A stretch of 64,000 bases of DNA from JTS-AC122 sp050246015 (GTDB lineage Bacteria > Planctomycetota > Phycisphaerae > Phycisphaerales > UBA1924). This document shows positions 46,963-56,032 of this stretch, piece after piece; the stretch's first letter is position 1, and each line of letters begins with the position of its first letter. Position numbers and translations under genes: made by a program. Below the pieces are notes generated by a model. That model had not been told where the DNA came from. It worked only from the letters and a program-made list of their open reading frames with translations, and made no database searches. The stretch is taken from assembly GCA_050246015.1 (NCBI GenBank), contig JBFWWU010000022.1, forward strand, positions 4,358-68,357, written 5' to 3'.

Positions 46963-47544
46963 ATGCTCGCAGAAGCCATCGTCTCCCCGATCGTCACCAC
47001 TCTCAACTCTGTCCCTCCGGCCCCGACGCCGCCGGAACTTCCGGAACTCACCCTTCGGCAGATGAAGTTCCGAACCGAGCGGCTCGGACGCCTCTACTCG
47101 CTCGCCACTGATCAGGTCCCGGATCTGTGGCAGGAGCTGGCGGCCGAGATCATGCGCGCGCTCCGGCGGTTCGATCCGACGATCGCCTCGCGGACGACGT
47201 TCATGAAGGGCGTCATGAACCTCTGGTACCGGCAGAAGTGCAAGCAGCTCCGCCGCGACGCGGCGGTGCGCGATCGTCTCGTGCCGTTGCCGGCCCTTGG
47301 CACCGAGGGCATGGACTTCGCAGACCGCCGCCTCGGTGGCGTGGCCGAAGTGGATGCACGCCTCGATCTCGCCGACCGCATCGCGGATCTGCCGCAGGAC
47401 CTGTTCGCGCTCGCCCGAGACCTGCTCGCGGGCAAGTCGGTTCCGGAGATCGCCGCGGAACGCGGCGTTCACCGCGGAACGGTGAACCGCATGGTGCTGC
47501 AACTGCGCGTCCACCTGGCCGACCTCGATCCGGCCGCCAACTAG
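46963..47544 (+). CDS. Sigma-70-like / HTH phage regulator
   Basis: 193 aa. A helical region resembling sigma region 2 (LPELTLRQMKFRTERLGRLY to LYSLATDQVPDLWQELAAEI) and a C-terminal HTH (SVPEIAAERGVHRGTVNRMV, about residues 156-175) like region 4. A strong promoter-switching role cannot be claimed; it may equally be a late-gene transcription regulator. First gene of the plus-strand replication block. Confidence 0.65.
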   Translation: MLAEAIVSPIVTTLNSVPPAPTPPELPELTLRQMKFRTERLGRLYSLATDQVPDLWQELAAEIMRALRRFDPTIASRTTFMKGVMNLWYRQKCKQLRRDAAVRDRLVPLPALGTEGMDFADRRLGGVAEVDARLDLADRIADLPQDLFALARDLLAGKSVPEIAAERGVHRGTVNRMVLQLRVHLADLDPAAN

Positions 47545-47545
47545 T

Positions 47546-47590
47546 GCGCGACAAGTGGCGGGCGCGGGCAGAGGGGTATTGGCGTGCCCC
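47546..47590 (+). repeat. Dispersed ~40-bp repeat, copy 2
   Basis: GCGCGACAA ... GCAGAGGGGTATTGGCGTGCC, shared with 41,562 and 60,478. It includes AGAGGGG and a GTG at 47584, so it doubles as a possible ribosome binding region. Confidence 0.6.
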
Positions 47591-48468
47591 CTGCCCGTAC
47601 CCCGCGCACGGAACCGCCCGGCCCCGCCGACGAGAGCCTGCCGCTCGTCCGGTTGGGGCAGGGCGATTTCACCCGCGACCTGCGGGCCGAGGATCTCGAT
47701 CCCCATCACCACAGGAACGGAGCCACCATGCCCCTGCTCGATTCGGTGATCACGACCACGACACCCTCACCGCCCAAGATCCTCGTCTACGGCACTCCGG
47801 GCGTCGGGAAGACCACGTTCGCCGCCAGCGCCGGCGCGCTGCTCCTGGACTGCGAGAACGGCGCAGGCGCCGTGCCCGGGCTCACGCGGACCCCGTTCCT
47901 CAAGAGCTGGCCCGAGGTGCACGCCTGGCTTACCGAGATCGAGGCCCAGCCACCCGAGGGGCTCGGAGCCGTGGCGATCGACACGCTCGACTGGCTTGTG
48001 CAGCGCATCGTCGAGTACGTCGTGATGGACCTCGACAAGAAGAGCAAGGGCGAGGTTACCAACACGCTCTCCTCGGCCCACGGCGGGTACTTCAAGGCCC
48101 GCGAGATCGTCAACAACATCGTCAGCCGCGACCTGCTCCCGCTGCTCAACGCAATCACCGACCGCGGCATCGCCGTGATCCTGCTGGCGCACGCGGCCAA
48201 CACCAAGATCACCACGCCCGAGGGGTACGACGTGCGGCTCGCCGCGCCCGACATCCCCCAGTGGATCGCCCCGACGTTCGTCGAGTGGGCCGACGCCGTG
48301 CTCTACGCCTCGCGCGAAACCACGGGCGAGCGCGTGCTCACGACCGAGGGAACGAGCAACGTCACCGCCAAGAACCGCTACGGCCTGCCGTCCAAGGTGG
48401 GCCTGTCCTGGAAGGACCTGTCGGACGCGATCCAGCAGGGGCTGGATCGCCAGTCGGCCGGTCGCTGA
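47584..48468 (+). CDS. Phage AAA/RecA-like nucleotide-binding protein
   Basis: 294 aa from GTG 47584, or 246 aa from ATG 47728 (GGAACGGAG upstream), which starts right at the fold. Walker A YGTPGVGKTTF and a VAIDTLDWL Walker B with DCENG nearby are those of the phage AAA_24/RecA-like group found in recombination or single-strand annealing operons. The repeat-borne AGAGGGG before 47584 argues for the longer form; the plain N-terminus argues for the shorter. Followed by DUF669 and RusA as in many phages. Confidence 0.85.
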   Translation: MPPARTPRTEPPGPADESLPLVRLGQGDFTRDLRAEDLDPHHHRNGATMPLLDSVITTTTPSPPKILVYGTPGVGKTTFAASAGALLLDCENGAGAVPGLTRTPFLKSWPEVHAWLTEIEAQPPEGLGAVAIDTLDWLVQRIVEYVVMDLDKKSKGEVTNTLSSAHGGYFKAREIVNNIVSRDLLPLLNAITDRGIAVILLAHAANTKITTPEGYDVRLAAPDIPQWIAPTFVEWADAVLYASRETTGERVLTTEGTSNVTAKNRYGLPSKVGLSWKDLSDAIQQGLDRQSAGR

Positions 48469-48525
48469 TCCAGGTCCCCACCCCCACCCCGCACCCACCC
48501 ATTCGTTCATGAAGGAGTCCGCTCA

Positions 48526-48999
48526 ATGGCCAGCCTGAACAACTTCGACGCCAACCAGGTCGATCCCTCCGTCGCGCTCGACCCGCTCCCCGCGGGCAAG
48601 TACATCGCCGTCGTCTCCGAATCCGAGCTCAAGCCGACGAAGGCCGGCGGGGGCAAGTACCTGCAGCTCACGTTCCAGATCATCGAGGGCGAGTTCAAGG
48701 GCCGCTTGGTCTGGGCCCGCCTCAACCTCGAGAACAAGAGCGAGATGACGGTGAAGATCGCCCGCGGCGAACTCTCCGCGATCTGCCGCGCCGTCGGCGT
48801 GATGCAGCCGCGCGACTCGATCGAACTGCACAACGTGCCGCTGGAGATCAACATCGGCCTCAAGAAGCGCGACGACAACGGCGAGTTCACCAACGTCATC
48901 AAGGGCTACGCCAAGAAGGGCGGCAACGGCGTGGGGACGACGGCCCCGCGCCCCGCCGCGAGCGCGGGCCCGGGGAGCACGCCGCCCTGGAAACGCTGA
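48526..48999 (+). CDS. DUF669 phage single-strand DNA-associated protein
   Basis: 157 aa. The opening FDANQVDPSVALDPLPAGKY, LQLTFQIIEGEFKGRLVWAR and the Gly/Pro-rich end are characteristic of DUF669, which sits next to AAA proteins in phage recombination operons and is thought to bind single-stranded DNA. ATG 48526 is preceded by GGAG. Its stop overlaps the next start as CTGA. Confidence 0.85.
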   Translation: MASLNNFDANQVDPSVALDPLPAGKYIAVVSESELKPTKAGGGKYLQLTFQIIEGEFKGRLVWARLNLENKSEMTVKIARGELSAICRAVGVMQPRDSIELHNVPLEINIGLKKRDDNGEFTNVIKGYAKKGGNGVGTTAPRPAASAGPGSTPPWKR

Positions 49000-49358
49000 C
49001 TCCATCCGGTCGGCTCCTCGAACTCCCGTACCCGCCAAGTGTGAATCACATCTGGCGGCGCGTGGGCGCGAGAACCGTCATCAGCCGCGAGGGCCGGCGC
49101 TACCGCAGGGACGTGTGCGCCGCCCTCGCGGCGATGCGGTTGGTGCGAATGGAAGGGCGCTTGGCGGTGCGCGTCACGGTCTGCCCGCCCGACCACCGCC
49201 GGCGCGACCTGGACAACGTGCAGAAGGCATTGCTCGATGCGCTCGCTCGCGGTGGGGCGTACCGCGACGACTCGCAGATCGATCGGCTGGTGGTTGAGCG
49301 TGGCCCGGTGACACCGGGCGGCAAGGTGCTGGTGGAGATCTCGGAGATCAATGCGTGA
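48996..49358 (+). CDS. rusA: RusA-type Holliday junction resolvase, probable CTG start
   Basis: 120 aa from CTG 48996, which overlaps the DUF669 stop as CTGA. The conserved RusA N-terminus PYPPSVNHIWRR lies upstream of GTG 49041, so that GTG would remove it; no ATG, GTG or TTG is available. The DxxN motif RRRDLDNVQKALLDAL and DDSQIDRL match RusA. It resolves four-way junctions during recombination or packaging. Confidence 0.85.
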   Translation: MTPSGRLLELPYPPSVNHIWRRVGARTVISREGRRYRRDVCAALAAMRLVRMEGRLAVRVTVCPPDHRRRDLDNVQKALLDALARGGAYRDDSQIDRLVVERGPVTPGGKVLVEISEINA

Positions 49359-49384
49359 TGCGAAGTGTCACAGACCAGTTGGAA

Positions 49385-49774
49385 TCAGCGAACAGTTGCG
49401 TTCCGCAGCCGTGCAGCGATCGCGTCTTCGTTGGGCAGCCCATCCTCATACATTCGGCAGCCCATGCTCGGAGTCGTTGGAGCAGGAAGCCCAAACAGGT
49501 CTCGTCCGTTCGCCAGCGCCGTCGGCGTGGGATATCCGCGGCGGACGTCATGCTCGGGCAGTGCTTCCTGATCGACGTACACAACACGCGCGCCTTCCAC
49601 ACGAGTGGCCGCCACCTGCACGCGCCGGAGAAACTCTGGGGTGTTCGGACAGTCACTGAAACCAAGAACCTCGACCTGAATCATGGCCGCTTCTGTCTCC
49701 GGTGCGTCGGGCGTCGAGCGACACGCCGAAAGCAAGGCTGCTACGAGCGTCAGGATCAACACGGTGACTCGCAT
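49385..49774 (-). CDS. Thioredoxin-fold-like lipoprotein, cargo candidate
   Basis: 129 aa from ATG 49774, antisense to the surrounding phage genes. A lipoprotein signal (hydrophobic core then LLSAC lipobox, about residues 8-18) is followed by VEVLGFSDCPNTPEFLRRV, a C-x2-P pattern like the first strand of thioredoxin-like thiol proteins, and VVYVDQEALPEHDVRRGYPT with the cis-Pro-like turn. It would be exported and anchored outside the inner membrane. Such an accessory gene inside a replication block resembles a moron; role unknown. Confidence 0.65.
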   Translation of the reverse strand: MRVTVLILTLVAALLSACRSTPDAPETEAAMIQVEVLGFSDCPNTPEFLRRVQVAATRVEGARVVYVDQEALPEHDVRRGYPTPTALANGRDLFGLPAPTTPSMGCRMYEDGLPNEDAIAARLRNATVR

Positions 49775-49815
49775 CAGGTGATAGTAAGCGGCGTTCACGA
49801 AGGGGGCGTCTCCTG

Positions 49816-51507
49816 ATGGAGCTTCGCCCATACCAATCCGATTCCATTGCCGCCGTGTACGAGCACCTGCGTACGCGCAATGACAACCCGTGCGTCGTGA
49901 TCCCCACCGGCGGGGGCAAGACGCCGGTGATCGCCACGATCTGCCGCGACGCCGTCACGCACTGGAACGGCCGCGTCGTCATCCTGGCCCACGTCAAGGA
50001 ACTCCTCGAGCAGGCCGCCGACAAACTGCGGCTCATCGCCCCCGACGTGCCCGTGGGCATCTACTCGGCGGGCCTCAAGCGCAAGGACCTGGGGTACGCC
50101 GTCACGATCGCCGGCATCCAGAGCATCTGGAAGAAGGCGTGCGACCTGGGCCCGGTGGACCTGGTCATCGTGGATGAGGCGCACATGGTGCCCGCCGAGG
50201 ACGACGGGATGTACCGGCAGTTCATCGCCGACGCCAAGGTGGTGAACCCCAACGTCCGCATCATCGGGTTGACCGCGACGCCCTACCGCCTCAAGTCCGG
50301 GCCGATCTGCGCTGCGGAGAACATCCTCAACCACATCTGCTACGAGGTGGGCGTCCGCGAGCTCATCGTCCAGGGGTTCTTGTCGCCGCTCAAGACCAAG
50401 GCGGGGCTGCAGAAGATCTCGACCGACGACCTGCACGTCCGCGCCGGCGAGTTCGTCGCCAGCGAGGTCGAGGACCTCATGGACAAGGACGGGCTGGTCG
50501 AGGGGGCGTGCGCCGAGATCGTCGAGCACACCAAGGACCGTTGCGCCACGCTTATCTTCTCTTCGGGCATCCGCCACGGCCAGCACATCGTGGAGGTGCT
50601 CAAGGCCAAGCACGGCGTCGAGTGCGGCTTCGTCACGGGCGACACGCCCGCCGGCGCGCGGAGCGCCATCCTGGGGCGATTCCGGGCGGGGGAACTCAAG
50701 TACCTCTGCAACATGAACGTGCTGACCACGGGCTTCGACGCCCCGCACATCGACTGCGTGGCGCTGGTGCGGCCGACCATGTCGCCGGGGCTGTACTACC
50801 AGATGGTCGGGCGCGGCTTTCGCCTCCACCCGGGCAAGGCCGACTGCCTGGTGCTGGACTTCGGCGGCAACGTCCTGCGGCACGGGCCAGTGGACGCCGT
50901 CCGCCTTGACACCTTCGACCGCGGCGAGGGTGAGGCGCCGGCCAAGGAATGTCCGCAGTGCCAGGCGCTCATCGCGGCCGGGTATCAGACCTGCCCACAG
51001 TGCGGACACCAGTTCCCGGAGCCCAACAAGCAGAAGCACGAAGCGCAGGCGAGCACCGAGGGCATCCTGTCGGGGCAGACCAGCCGCGAGGAGCACCACG
51101 TCAGCGAGACGACGTACCACGTCCACATGAAGCGGAGCGACCCGTCCGCGCCGCTCACGATGCGGGTCGAGTATCGGGTTGGCTTCAACCACTACTTCCG
51201 CGAGTGGGTCTGCTTCGACCACACCGGGTACGCCCGGACCAAGGCCGAGGCGTGGTGGCGGGCCCGGTCGGTCGAGCCGGTCCCAGGCGGCACGGAGGAG
51301 GCTGTCGAGATGGCAAGGGCGGGCGCACTGGCGCCGACGCTCCACATCACCGTGGAGAAGAAGGCCGGCGATCAGTTCGAGCGGGTCGTCGCGCACCGCC
51401 TGGGCGACAAGCCGCCGCGCCTGGACTGCGATGAGGGCCTCCCCGATGCGCCGGCGCAGCCGGTGGGCACGACGTACGGCATCCCCGATGAGGAGATCCC
51501 GTTCTGA
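49816..51507 (+). CDS. Phage SF2 DEAD/DEAH-box helicase with zinc ribbon
   Basis: 563 aa. Motif I IPTGGGKTP, motif II VDEAHM, motif III TATPY and motif VI YQMVGRGFRLHPG define an SF2 helicase of the phage-replication type. A zinc ribbon CPQCQALIAAGYQTCPQCGHQF lies at about 377-398, and the rest is a distinct C-terminal domain. ATG 49816. The stop overlaps the primase start as CTGA. Confidence 0.9.
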   Translation: MELRPYQSDSIAAVYEHLRTRNDNPCVVIPTGGGKTPVIATICRDAVTHWNGRVVILAHVKELLEQAADKLRLIAPDVPVGIYSAGLKRKDLGYAVTIAGIQSIWKKACDLGPVDLVIVDEAHMVPAEDDGMYRQFIADAKVVNPNVRIIGLTATPYRLKSGPICAAENILNHICYEVGVRELIVQGFLSPLKTKAGLQKISTDDLHVRAGEFVASEVEDLMDKDGLVEGACAEIVEHTKDRCATLIFSSGIRHGQHIVEVLKAKHGVECGFVTGDTPAGARSAILGRFRAGELKYLCNMNVLTTGFDAPHIDCVALVRPTMSPGLYYQMVGRGFRLHPGKADCLVLDFGGNVLRHGPVDAVRLDTFDRGEGEAPAKECPQCQALIAAGYQTCPQCGHQFPEPNKQKHEAQASTEGILSGQTSREEHHVSETTYHVHMKRSDPSAPLTMRVEYRVGFNHYFREWVCFDHTGYARTKAEAWWRARSVEPVPGGTEEAVEMARAGALAPTLHITVEKKAGDQFERVVAHRLGDKPPRLDCDEGLPDAPAQPVGTTYGIPDEEIPF

Positions 51508-53804
51508 GCCCTGCCACCGATGTCCAACTCGGCGCGGCTGCCACGGCGTACCTCAGCGCCGGGCTGTGCGTTCTCCCTGCGCTGCGCCGGGGCGACGAGA
51601 AGCGAGTGGCGCTGCCGCGATGGTCCGGGTTCCAGAAGCGCCTTCCCACCGCCGCCGAGCTGACCTCATGGATCGACATCGGACCGGACGCGATCTGCAT
51701 CGTGTGCGGCGGCGTCTCCGGCAACCTGGAGATGATCGACTTCGACTGCGCCGGCGAGGCCTTCGACGCCTGGCGCACGATGGTCGAAGAGATCGAGCCC
51801 GGCCTGGTTGAGCGTCTCTTCGTCGAGACCACGCCCTCGGGCGGTCGCCATGTCGTATACCGGTGCGAGGCGCCGGTGTGCGGCAACACGAAACTCGCCC
51901 AGCGGCGAGTGGATGCTGATGGCGATGCGCCCATCGTGATCGGGGGTAAGACGCTCACGCCCAGGCGCGGCACGGACGGGAAGTGGTGCGTTACCGTCAC
52001 GCTGATCGAGACGCGCGGTGAAGGCGGGATGTTCCTGTGCACCCCCTCGCCGGGCTACGAGGCCGTTGCCGGGAGCCTGGCGAACCCGCCACTCGTCTCG
52101 GCAGAGGAGCGCGAGGTGCTCCTGGGCTGCGCCTGGCGGATGAACGACGCCGAGCCCGCCGTGGCGGGAGCGCCGCAGCAGCCTTTGGGTACGTGTGTCC
52201 GGCCCGGGGACGACTACAACGCCCGTGGTGATGCGAGGGAGATCCTCCGCCGCCACGGCTGGGAGTTGGCCAAGGGCGGCGAGAACGAGCACTGGCGGCG
52301 GCCCGGCAAGCAGGGAGGCACGAGTGCGACGCTCAAGGGCGGCGTCTTCTACGTCTTCTCCAGCAACGCTCCGCCGTTCGAGCCCAACCAGGCCTATGCG
52401 CCCTTCGCGGTCTACGCGATGCTCGAGCACGGCGGGGACTTCGCGGCCGCCGCGTCATCGCTCCGCGCCGAGGGGTTCGGGACCGAGCCGTCCGAGTCCG
52501 CCGATGTCGACCTCGCCGCATTCACCGCAGAGCACCACGACGGCGACGCTATCGAGCACGTCGAGCGACCGGACGACCCCGGCCCCTTCCCGCCCCACCT
52601 GCTGACGGTGCCCGGGCTGATCGGGGAGATCGTGGCGCACAACGTCGCGTACGCGCCGCGACCGCAACCGCAGTTGGCGCTCGCGGGCGCGATCGCCCTG
52701 CAGGCCGTGCTCGCCGGGCGGAAGGTTTGCGACGAGCGCGGCAACCGCACCAACGTCTACTGCGTGGGCCTGGCCAAGAGCGGCGCTGGCAAGGACCACG
52801 CCCGCAAGCTCACCCGCGACATCCTCTTCGCCGCCGGCGCCGATGATCTGGAGGGCAACGAGGACCTCGCCAGCGACGCGGGGCTGTTCACGGCCGTCGA
52901 GACCCAGCCAGCGATCCTGTTCCAGCTCGACGAGTTCGGGCGCTTCCTGCGGACCATCGGCGACCCGAAGAAGGCCCCGCACCTGTTCAACGTGCTGACG
53001 GCGTTCATGAAGTTCTACAGCTCCGCCGACACGTTCGTGCGGGGCAAGGCCTACGCCGACGCCAAGCGGAACAAGTCCGTCGACCAGCCGTGCGTCGTGC
53101 TCTACGGCACCACCGTCCCCGACAGCTTCTGGGAGTCGCTCACCTCCGAGAGCCTCAGCGACGGGTTTATCGGCCGCCTCCTGGTATTCGAGTGTCCCGA
53201 ACGGCCCAAGCGGCAGCGCCGGGCACGCGTGCCCCCGCCCAAGGCCATCGTCGACCGCGTGCGCTGGTGGAACGAGTTCGCCCCCGGCGGCAACCTGCGC
53301 AAGGAGCACCCCAAGCCCGTGGTCGTGACGGCGACGCCCGAAGCCGCGGCAAGGTTCGACGCACTCGCCGATCACGCCGATGCCGAGATGGAAGCCAAGG
53401 GCGAGGGGATCGCGGCCGTGTGGTCGCGCGCCGAGGAGAAGGCCTGCCGACTGGCCTTGATCCACGCGTGCTCGGCCAACCCGGACAACCCCGTCATCGA
53501 CGAAGCCAGCGCGTCGTGGGCGTGCGACCTTTCGAGCTACGTCACGCGTCGCCTGCTCTTCGAGGCCCACGTCCGCATCGCCGACGGCCAGTTCGACGCC
53601 AGACAGAAGCGCGTGCTCCGGATCATCGACGAGCACGGCGGCACGCAGGGCATCTGCCACACCCAACTGCTCTGGAAGACGCGCTGGCTGAGTGTCCGCG
53701 AGCGGCAGGAGGTCATCGACAACCTGATTGCCACCGGGCAGATCAATGAAGTTCGCGTTGCAACGAAGGGAAGGAGCGCAACCCGCTATGTTTCAAGAGC
53801 CTGA
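51504..53804 (+). CDS. Primase-polymerase/DUF3987 helicase protein, probable CTG start
   Basis: 766 aa from CTG 51504, overlapping the helicase stop as CTGA. The conserved Prim-Pol start (TAYLSAGLCVLPALRRGDEK) lies upstream of GTG 51606; an in-frame stop at 51489 leaves no other start. The archaeo-eukaryotic primase domain has VCGGVSGNLEMIDFDC. A DUF3987 motor follows with GLAKSGAGKDHARKL as Walker A and FQLDEFGRFL as Walker B. It should prime and unwind element DNA. Confidence 0.88.
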   Translation: MSPATDVQLGAAATAYLSAGLCVLPALRRGDEKRVALPRWSGFQKRLPTAAELTSWIDIGPDAICIVCGGVSGNLEMIDFDCAGEAFDAWRTMVEEIEPGLVERLFVETTPSGGRHVVYRCEAPVCGNTKLAQRRVDADGDAPIVIGGKTLTPRRGTDGKWCVTVTLIETRGEGGMFLCTPSPGYEAVAGSLANPPLVSAEEREVLLGCAWRMNDAEPAVAGAPQQPLGTCVRPGDDYNARGDAREILRRHGWELAKGGENEHWRRPGKQGGTSATLKGGVFYVFSSNAPPFEPNQAYAPFAVYAMLEHGGDFAAAASSLRAEGFGTEPSESADVDLAAFTAEHHDGDAIEHVERPDDPGPFPPHLLTVPGLIGEIVAHNVAYAPRPQPQLALAGAIALQAVLAGRKVCDERGNRTNVYCVGLAKSGAGKDHARKLTRDILFAAGADDLEGNEDLASDAGLFTAVETQPAILFQLDEFGRFLRTIGDPKKAPHLFNVLTAFMKFYSSADTFVRGKAYADAKRNKSVDQPCVVLYGTTVPDSFWESLTSESLSDGFIGRLLVFECPERPKRQRRARVPPPKAIVDRVRWWNEFAPGGNLRKEHPKPVVVTATPEAAARFDALADHADAEMEAKGEGIAAVWSRAEEKACRLALIHACSANPDNPVIDEASASWACDLSSYVTRRLLFEAHVRIADGQFDARQKRVLRIIDEHGGTQGICHTQLLWKTRWLSVRERQEVIDNLIATGQINEVRVATKGRSATRYVSRA

Positions 53805-54398
53805 ACGCACCCCGACGACTTCGCTTCTTGTTTGCGGGTCTCCTTCGTCTGTATACACGCGCGGAGAGAGAGGGAAGAGGTATGCAAACAAGCAATCATC
53901 TTTCTCTTCAATCCAAACCCCTCGTTTTCCGCGTGGGAAACCCAATCCCTCTAATCGCCATGATCCCGCCACCCGAACTTCATTGAAGCGCGGGGTGGCA
54001 ATCCCGGGTGGGAGCCTTACAGCCGGAAGCCTTACGGGAGGGGAGGCGGATGGCGTTAGGTACTCCCGGGCCGAGCCTGCGAATCGACGCCCGCGGGAAC
54101 AGCCGCGCTTGGCGACAGAGTTTGTTTCGCGCGTCCGGGCGCGGGGCGAGCGCCTGGCGGGGTTGGTACGCCGCCCCGCCAGGAACGCGACGTGGGCCAA
54201 CGTGGGCGCACCCGTGGCCAACGGGCGCGGTCCGTAGCGCGGGGGAATCGGAGCGCTGAGCGCCACACGGACGGGCCCGACTGCCCGAGCGATCCAGCCA
54301 ACCAGCGATCCACCGATCCCCGGACCCGCCGCATGTGCGGCGGGCTACCACGACGCCTCGCGCCGGCGCTCACCGCCGCGCTTCCGACGGAGATCGCT
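53805..54398. other. Intergenic region with AT-rich patch, 9-bp inverted repeat and uncertain small frame
   Basis: The AT-rich stretch 53,830-53,970 carries CTTGTTTGC (53827-53835) and GCAAACAAG (53884-53892), a perfect 9-bp pair 48 nt apart. After it the sequence is GC-rich; a frame from 54,053 (MALGTPGPSLRID, with GGGAGG upstream) and an overlapping frame both end near 54,250 with weak support. It may hold an origin or a promoter. Confidence 0.4.
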
Positions 54399-55769
54399 AT
54401 GAACATCGAGACGCTGCCCATCGACGCGGTCAAGGAGTACGACCGCAACCCCCGCACCATCAACGACGCCGCCATCGACGCGGTGGCCAAGAGCATCGAG
54501 GCCTTCGGCTTCAAGGTGCCGATCCTGATCGACGCTGACGGCGTGATCATCGCCGGGCACACGCGGCTCCGCGCGGCGCGGAAACTCGGGCTCAAGGAGG
54601 TGCCGACCATCCGCGCCGACGATCTGACGCCGGAACAGGTCAAGGCGCTGCGCATCGCCGACAACAAGGTCGCCACGCTGACTTCGTGGGACATGGAGCT
54701 CCTGCCGCTGGAGCTGGCCGACCTCAAAGGCGTGGACTTCGACCTCGCGCTGCTCGGCTTCAGCGCCGAGGACCTCAGCGCGATCATGGCTCCGGCGGGC
54801 AGCGAGGGTTTGACCGATCCCGATGACGTGCCGGGCGCACCGGACGCAGCGACGACGGTGCCCGGCGACATCTGGGTGCTTGGCAACCACCGCCTGATGT
54901 GCGGCGACTCGTCCAAGCCCGAGGACCTGGACCGTCTGCTTGATGGCCAGCCGATCCACCTCGTGAACACGGACCCGCCGTACAACGTGAAGGTCGAGCC
55001 CCGCTCGAACAACGCGATCGTCGCCGGCCTGAGCTCGTTCGCGCTGCCCGGCAAGGCCGACCAGCACGACCAGCAAAACGCGGACCTCAACCGCTACCCG
55101 GAGAAGAGCCGAGCGACGCACAAGAAACTCCGCGCCAAGGACCGGCCGCTCGCCAACGACTTCGTGTCCGATGACGAGTTCGATCGTCTGCTCGCGGCGT
55201 GGTTCGGGAACATCACCCGCGTGCTGATCCCCGGCGGCACGTTCTACATCTGGGGCGGCTACGCCAACTGCGGCAACTACCCGCCCGTGCTGAAGCGCTG
55301 CGAGCTCTACTTCGCCCAGGCGATCATCTGGATCAAGGAGCATCCGGTCCTCACGCGGAAGGACTTCATGGGCAACCACGAGTGGTGCTTCTACGGCTGG
55401 AAGGAAGGCGCTGCGCATCGATTCTTCGGCCCCGCCAATGTGCCGGACACCTGGTCGATCAAGAAGGTCAACCCGCAGAGCATGGTCCATCTCACGGAGA
55501 AGCCCGTCGAACTCGCGCGACGGGCCATCGAGTTCTCGTCGCGGCCGGGCGAGAACGTGCTCGACCTCTTCGGGGGCAGCGGCTCAACGCTCATCGGCGC
55601 GGAGATGACCGGGCGGCACGCGTTCCTCATGGAGCTCGATGCGCTCTACTGCGATGTCATCGTGCAGCGCTGGGAGAAGTTCACGGGCCGCAAGGCGGAG
55701 CGGCTCGGCTCAAACGCTCTGGCCGAAGAGAAAGCCGCGACGAGCGTCGCGGCTGGGAGCGGGGCGTGA
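54399..55769 (+). CDS. ParB-domain DNA methyltransferase fusion
   Basis: 456 aa from ATG 54399. The N-terminal ParB-N nuclease-like domain (about residues 5-100) carries DGVIIAGHTRLRAARKLG; the DNA methyltransferase domain has the NTDPPYNVKV catalytic motif (about 188-197) and FGGSGSTLIGAEM SAM motif near the end. The order of motifs suggests a beta-class N6-adenine or N4-cytosine enzyme. Common in phages, where it may modify packaged DNA to resist restriction. Confidence 0.9.
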   Translation: MNIETLPIDAVKEYDRNPRTINDAAIDAVAKSIEAFGFKVPILIDADGVIIAGHTRLRAARKLGLKEVPTIRADDLTPEQVKALRIADNKVATLTSWDMELLPLELADLKGVDFDLALLGFSAEDLSAIMAPAGSEGLTDPDDVPGAPDAATTVPGDIWVLGNHRLMCGDSSKPEDLDRLLDGQPIHLVNTDPPYNVKVEPRSNNAIVAGLSSFALPGKADQHDQQNADLNRYPEKSRATHKKLRAKDRPLANDFVSDDEFDRLLAAWFGNITRVLIPGGTFYIWGGYANCGNYPPVLKRCELYFAQAIIWIKEHPVLTRKDFMGNHEWCFYGWKEGAAHRFFGPANVPDTWSIKKVNPQSMVHLTEKPVELARRAIEFSSRPGENVLDLFGGSGSTLIGAEMTGRHAFLMELDALYCDVIVQRWEKFTGRKAERLGSNALAEEKAATSVAAGSGA

Positions 55770-55777
55770 TGAACGCC

Positions 55778-56029
55778 TCACTCGTCGAGGTTCGGGAGCG
55801 GGCCGTCGGTCGCCTCGTCCCATTCGAGGGCGTAGCGCTCGGCGATGTCCTCGAGGTCGTGCTCGGTCAGGTAGTCAGCGGTCTTCCGCTCCTGGCACGC
55901 GGCCACCGCCCGCGCGAGGTCCGTCCACTCCTCGATGGTGAGCATCTGGTCCTGGCGTGCGCCGAGCAGGTACAGAGCGGCCTGCAGGACGGCCTCGAGT
56001 TGCTGTTCGCGGGCGGGTGCGGCGCACAT
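55778..56029 (-). CDS. Small phage protein, unknown
   Basis: 83 aa, acidic and helical (AVLQAALYLLGARQDQ, LTEHDLEDIAERYALEWDEA). First of five minus-strand small genes set within plus-strand phage genes. Family not recognised. Confidence 0.6.
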   Translation of the reverse strand: MCAAPAREQQLEAVLQAALYLLGARQDQMLTIEEWTDLARAVAACQERKTADYLTEHDLEDIAERYALEWDEATDGPLPNLDE

Positions 56030-56032
56030 GGC

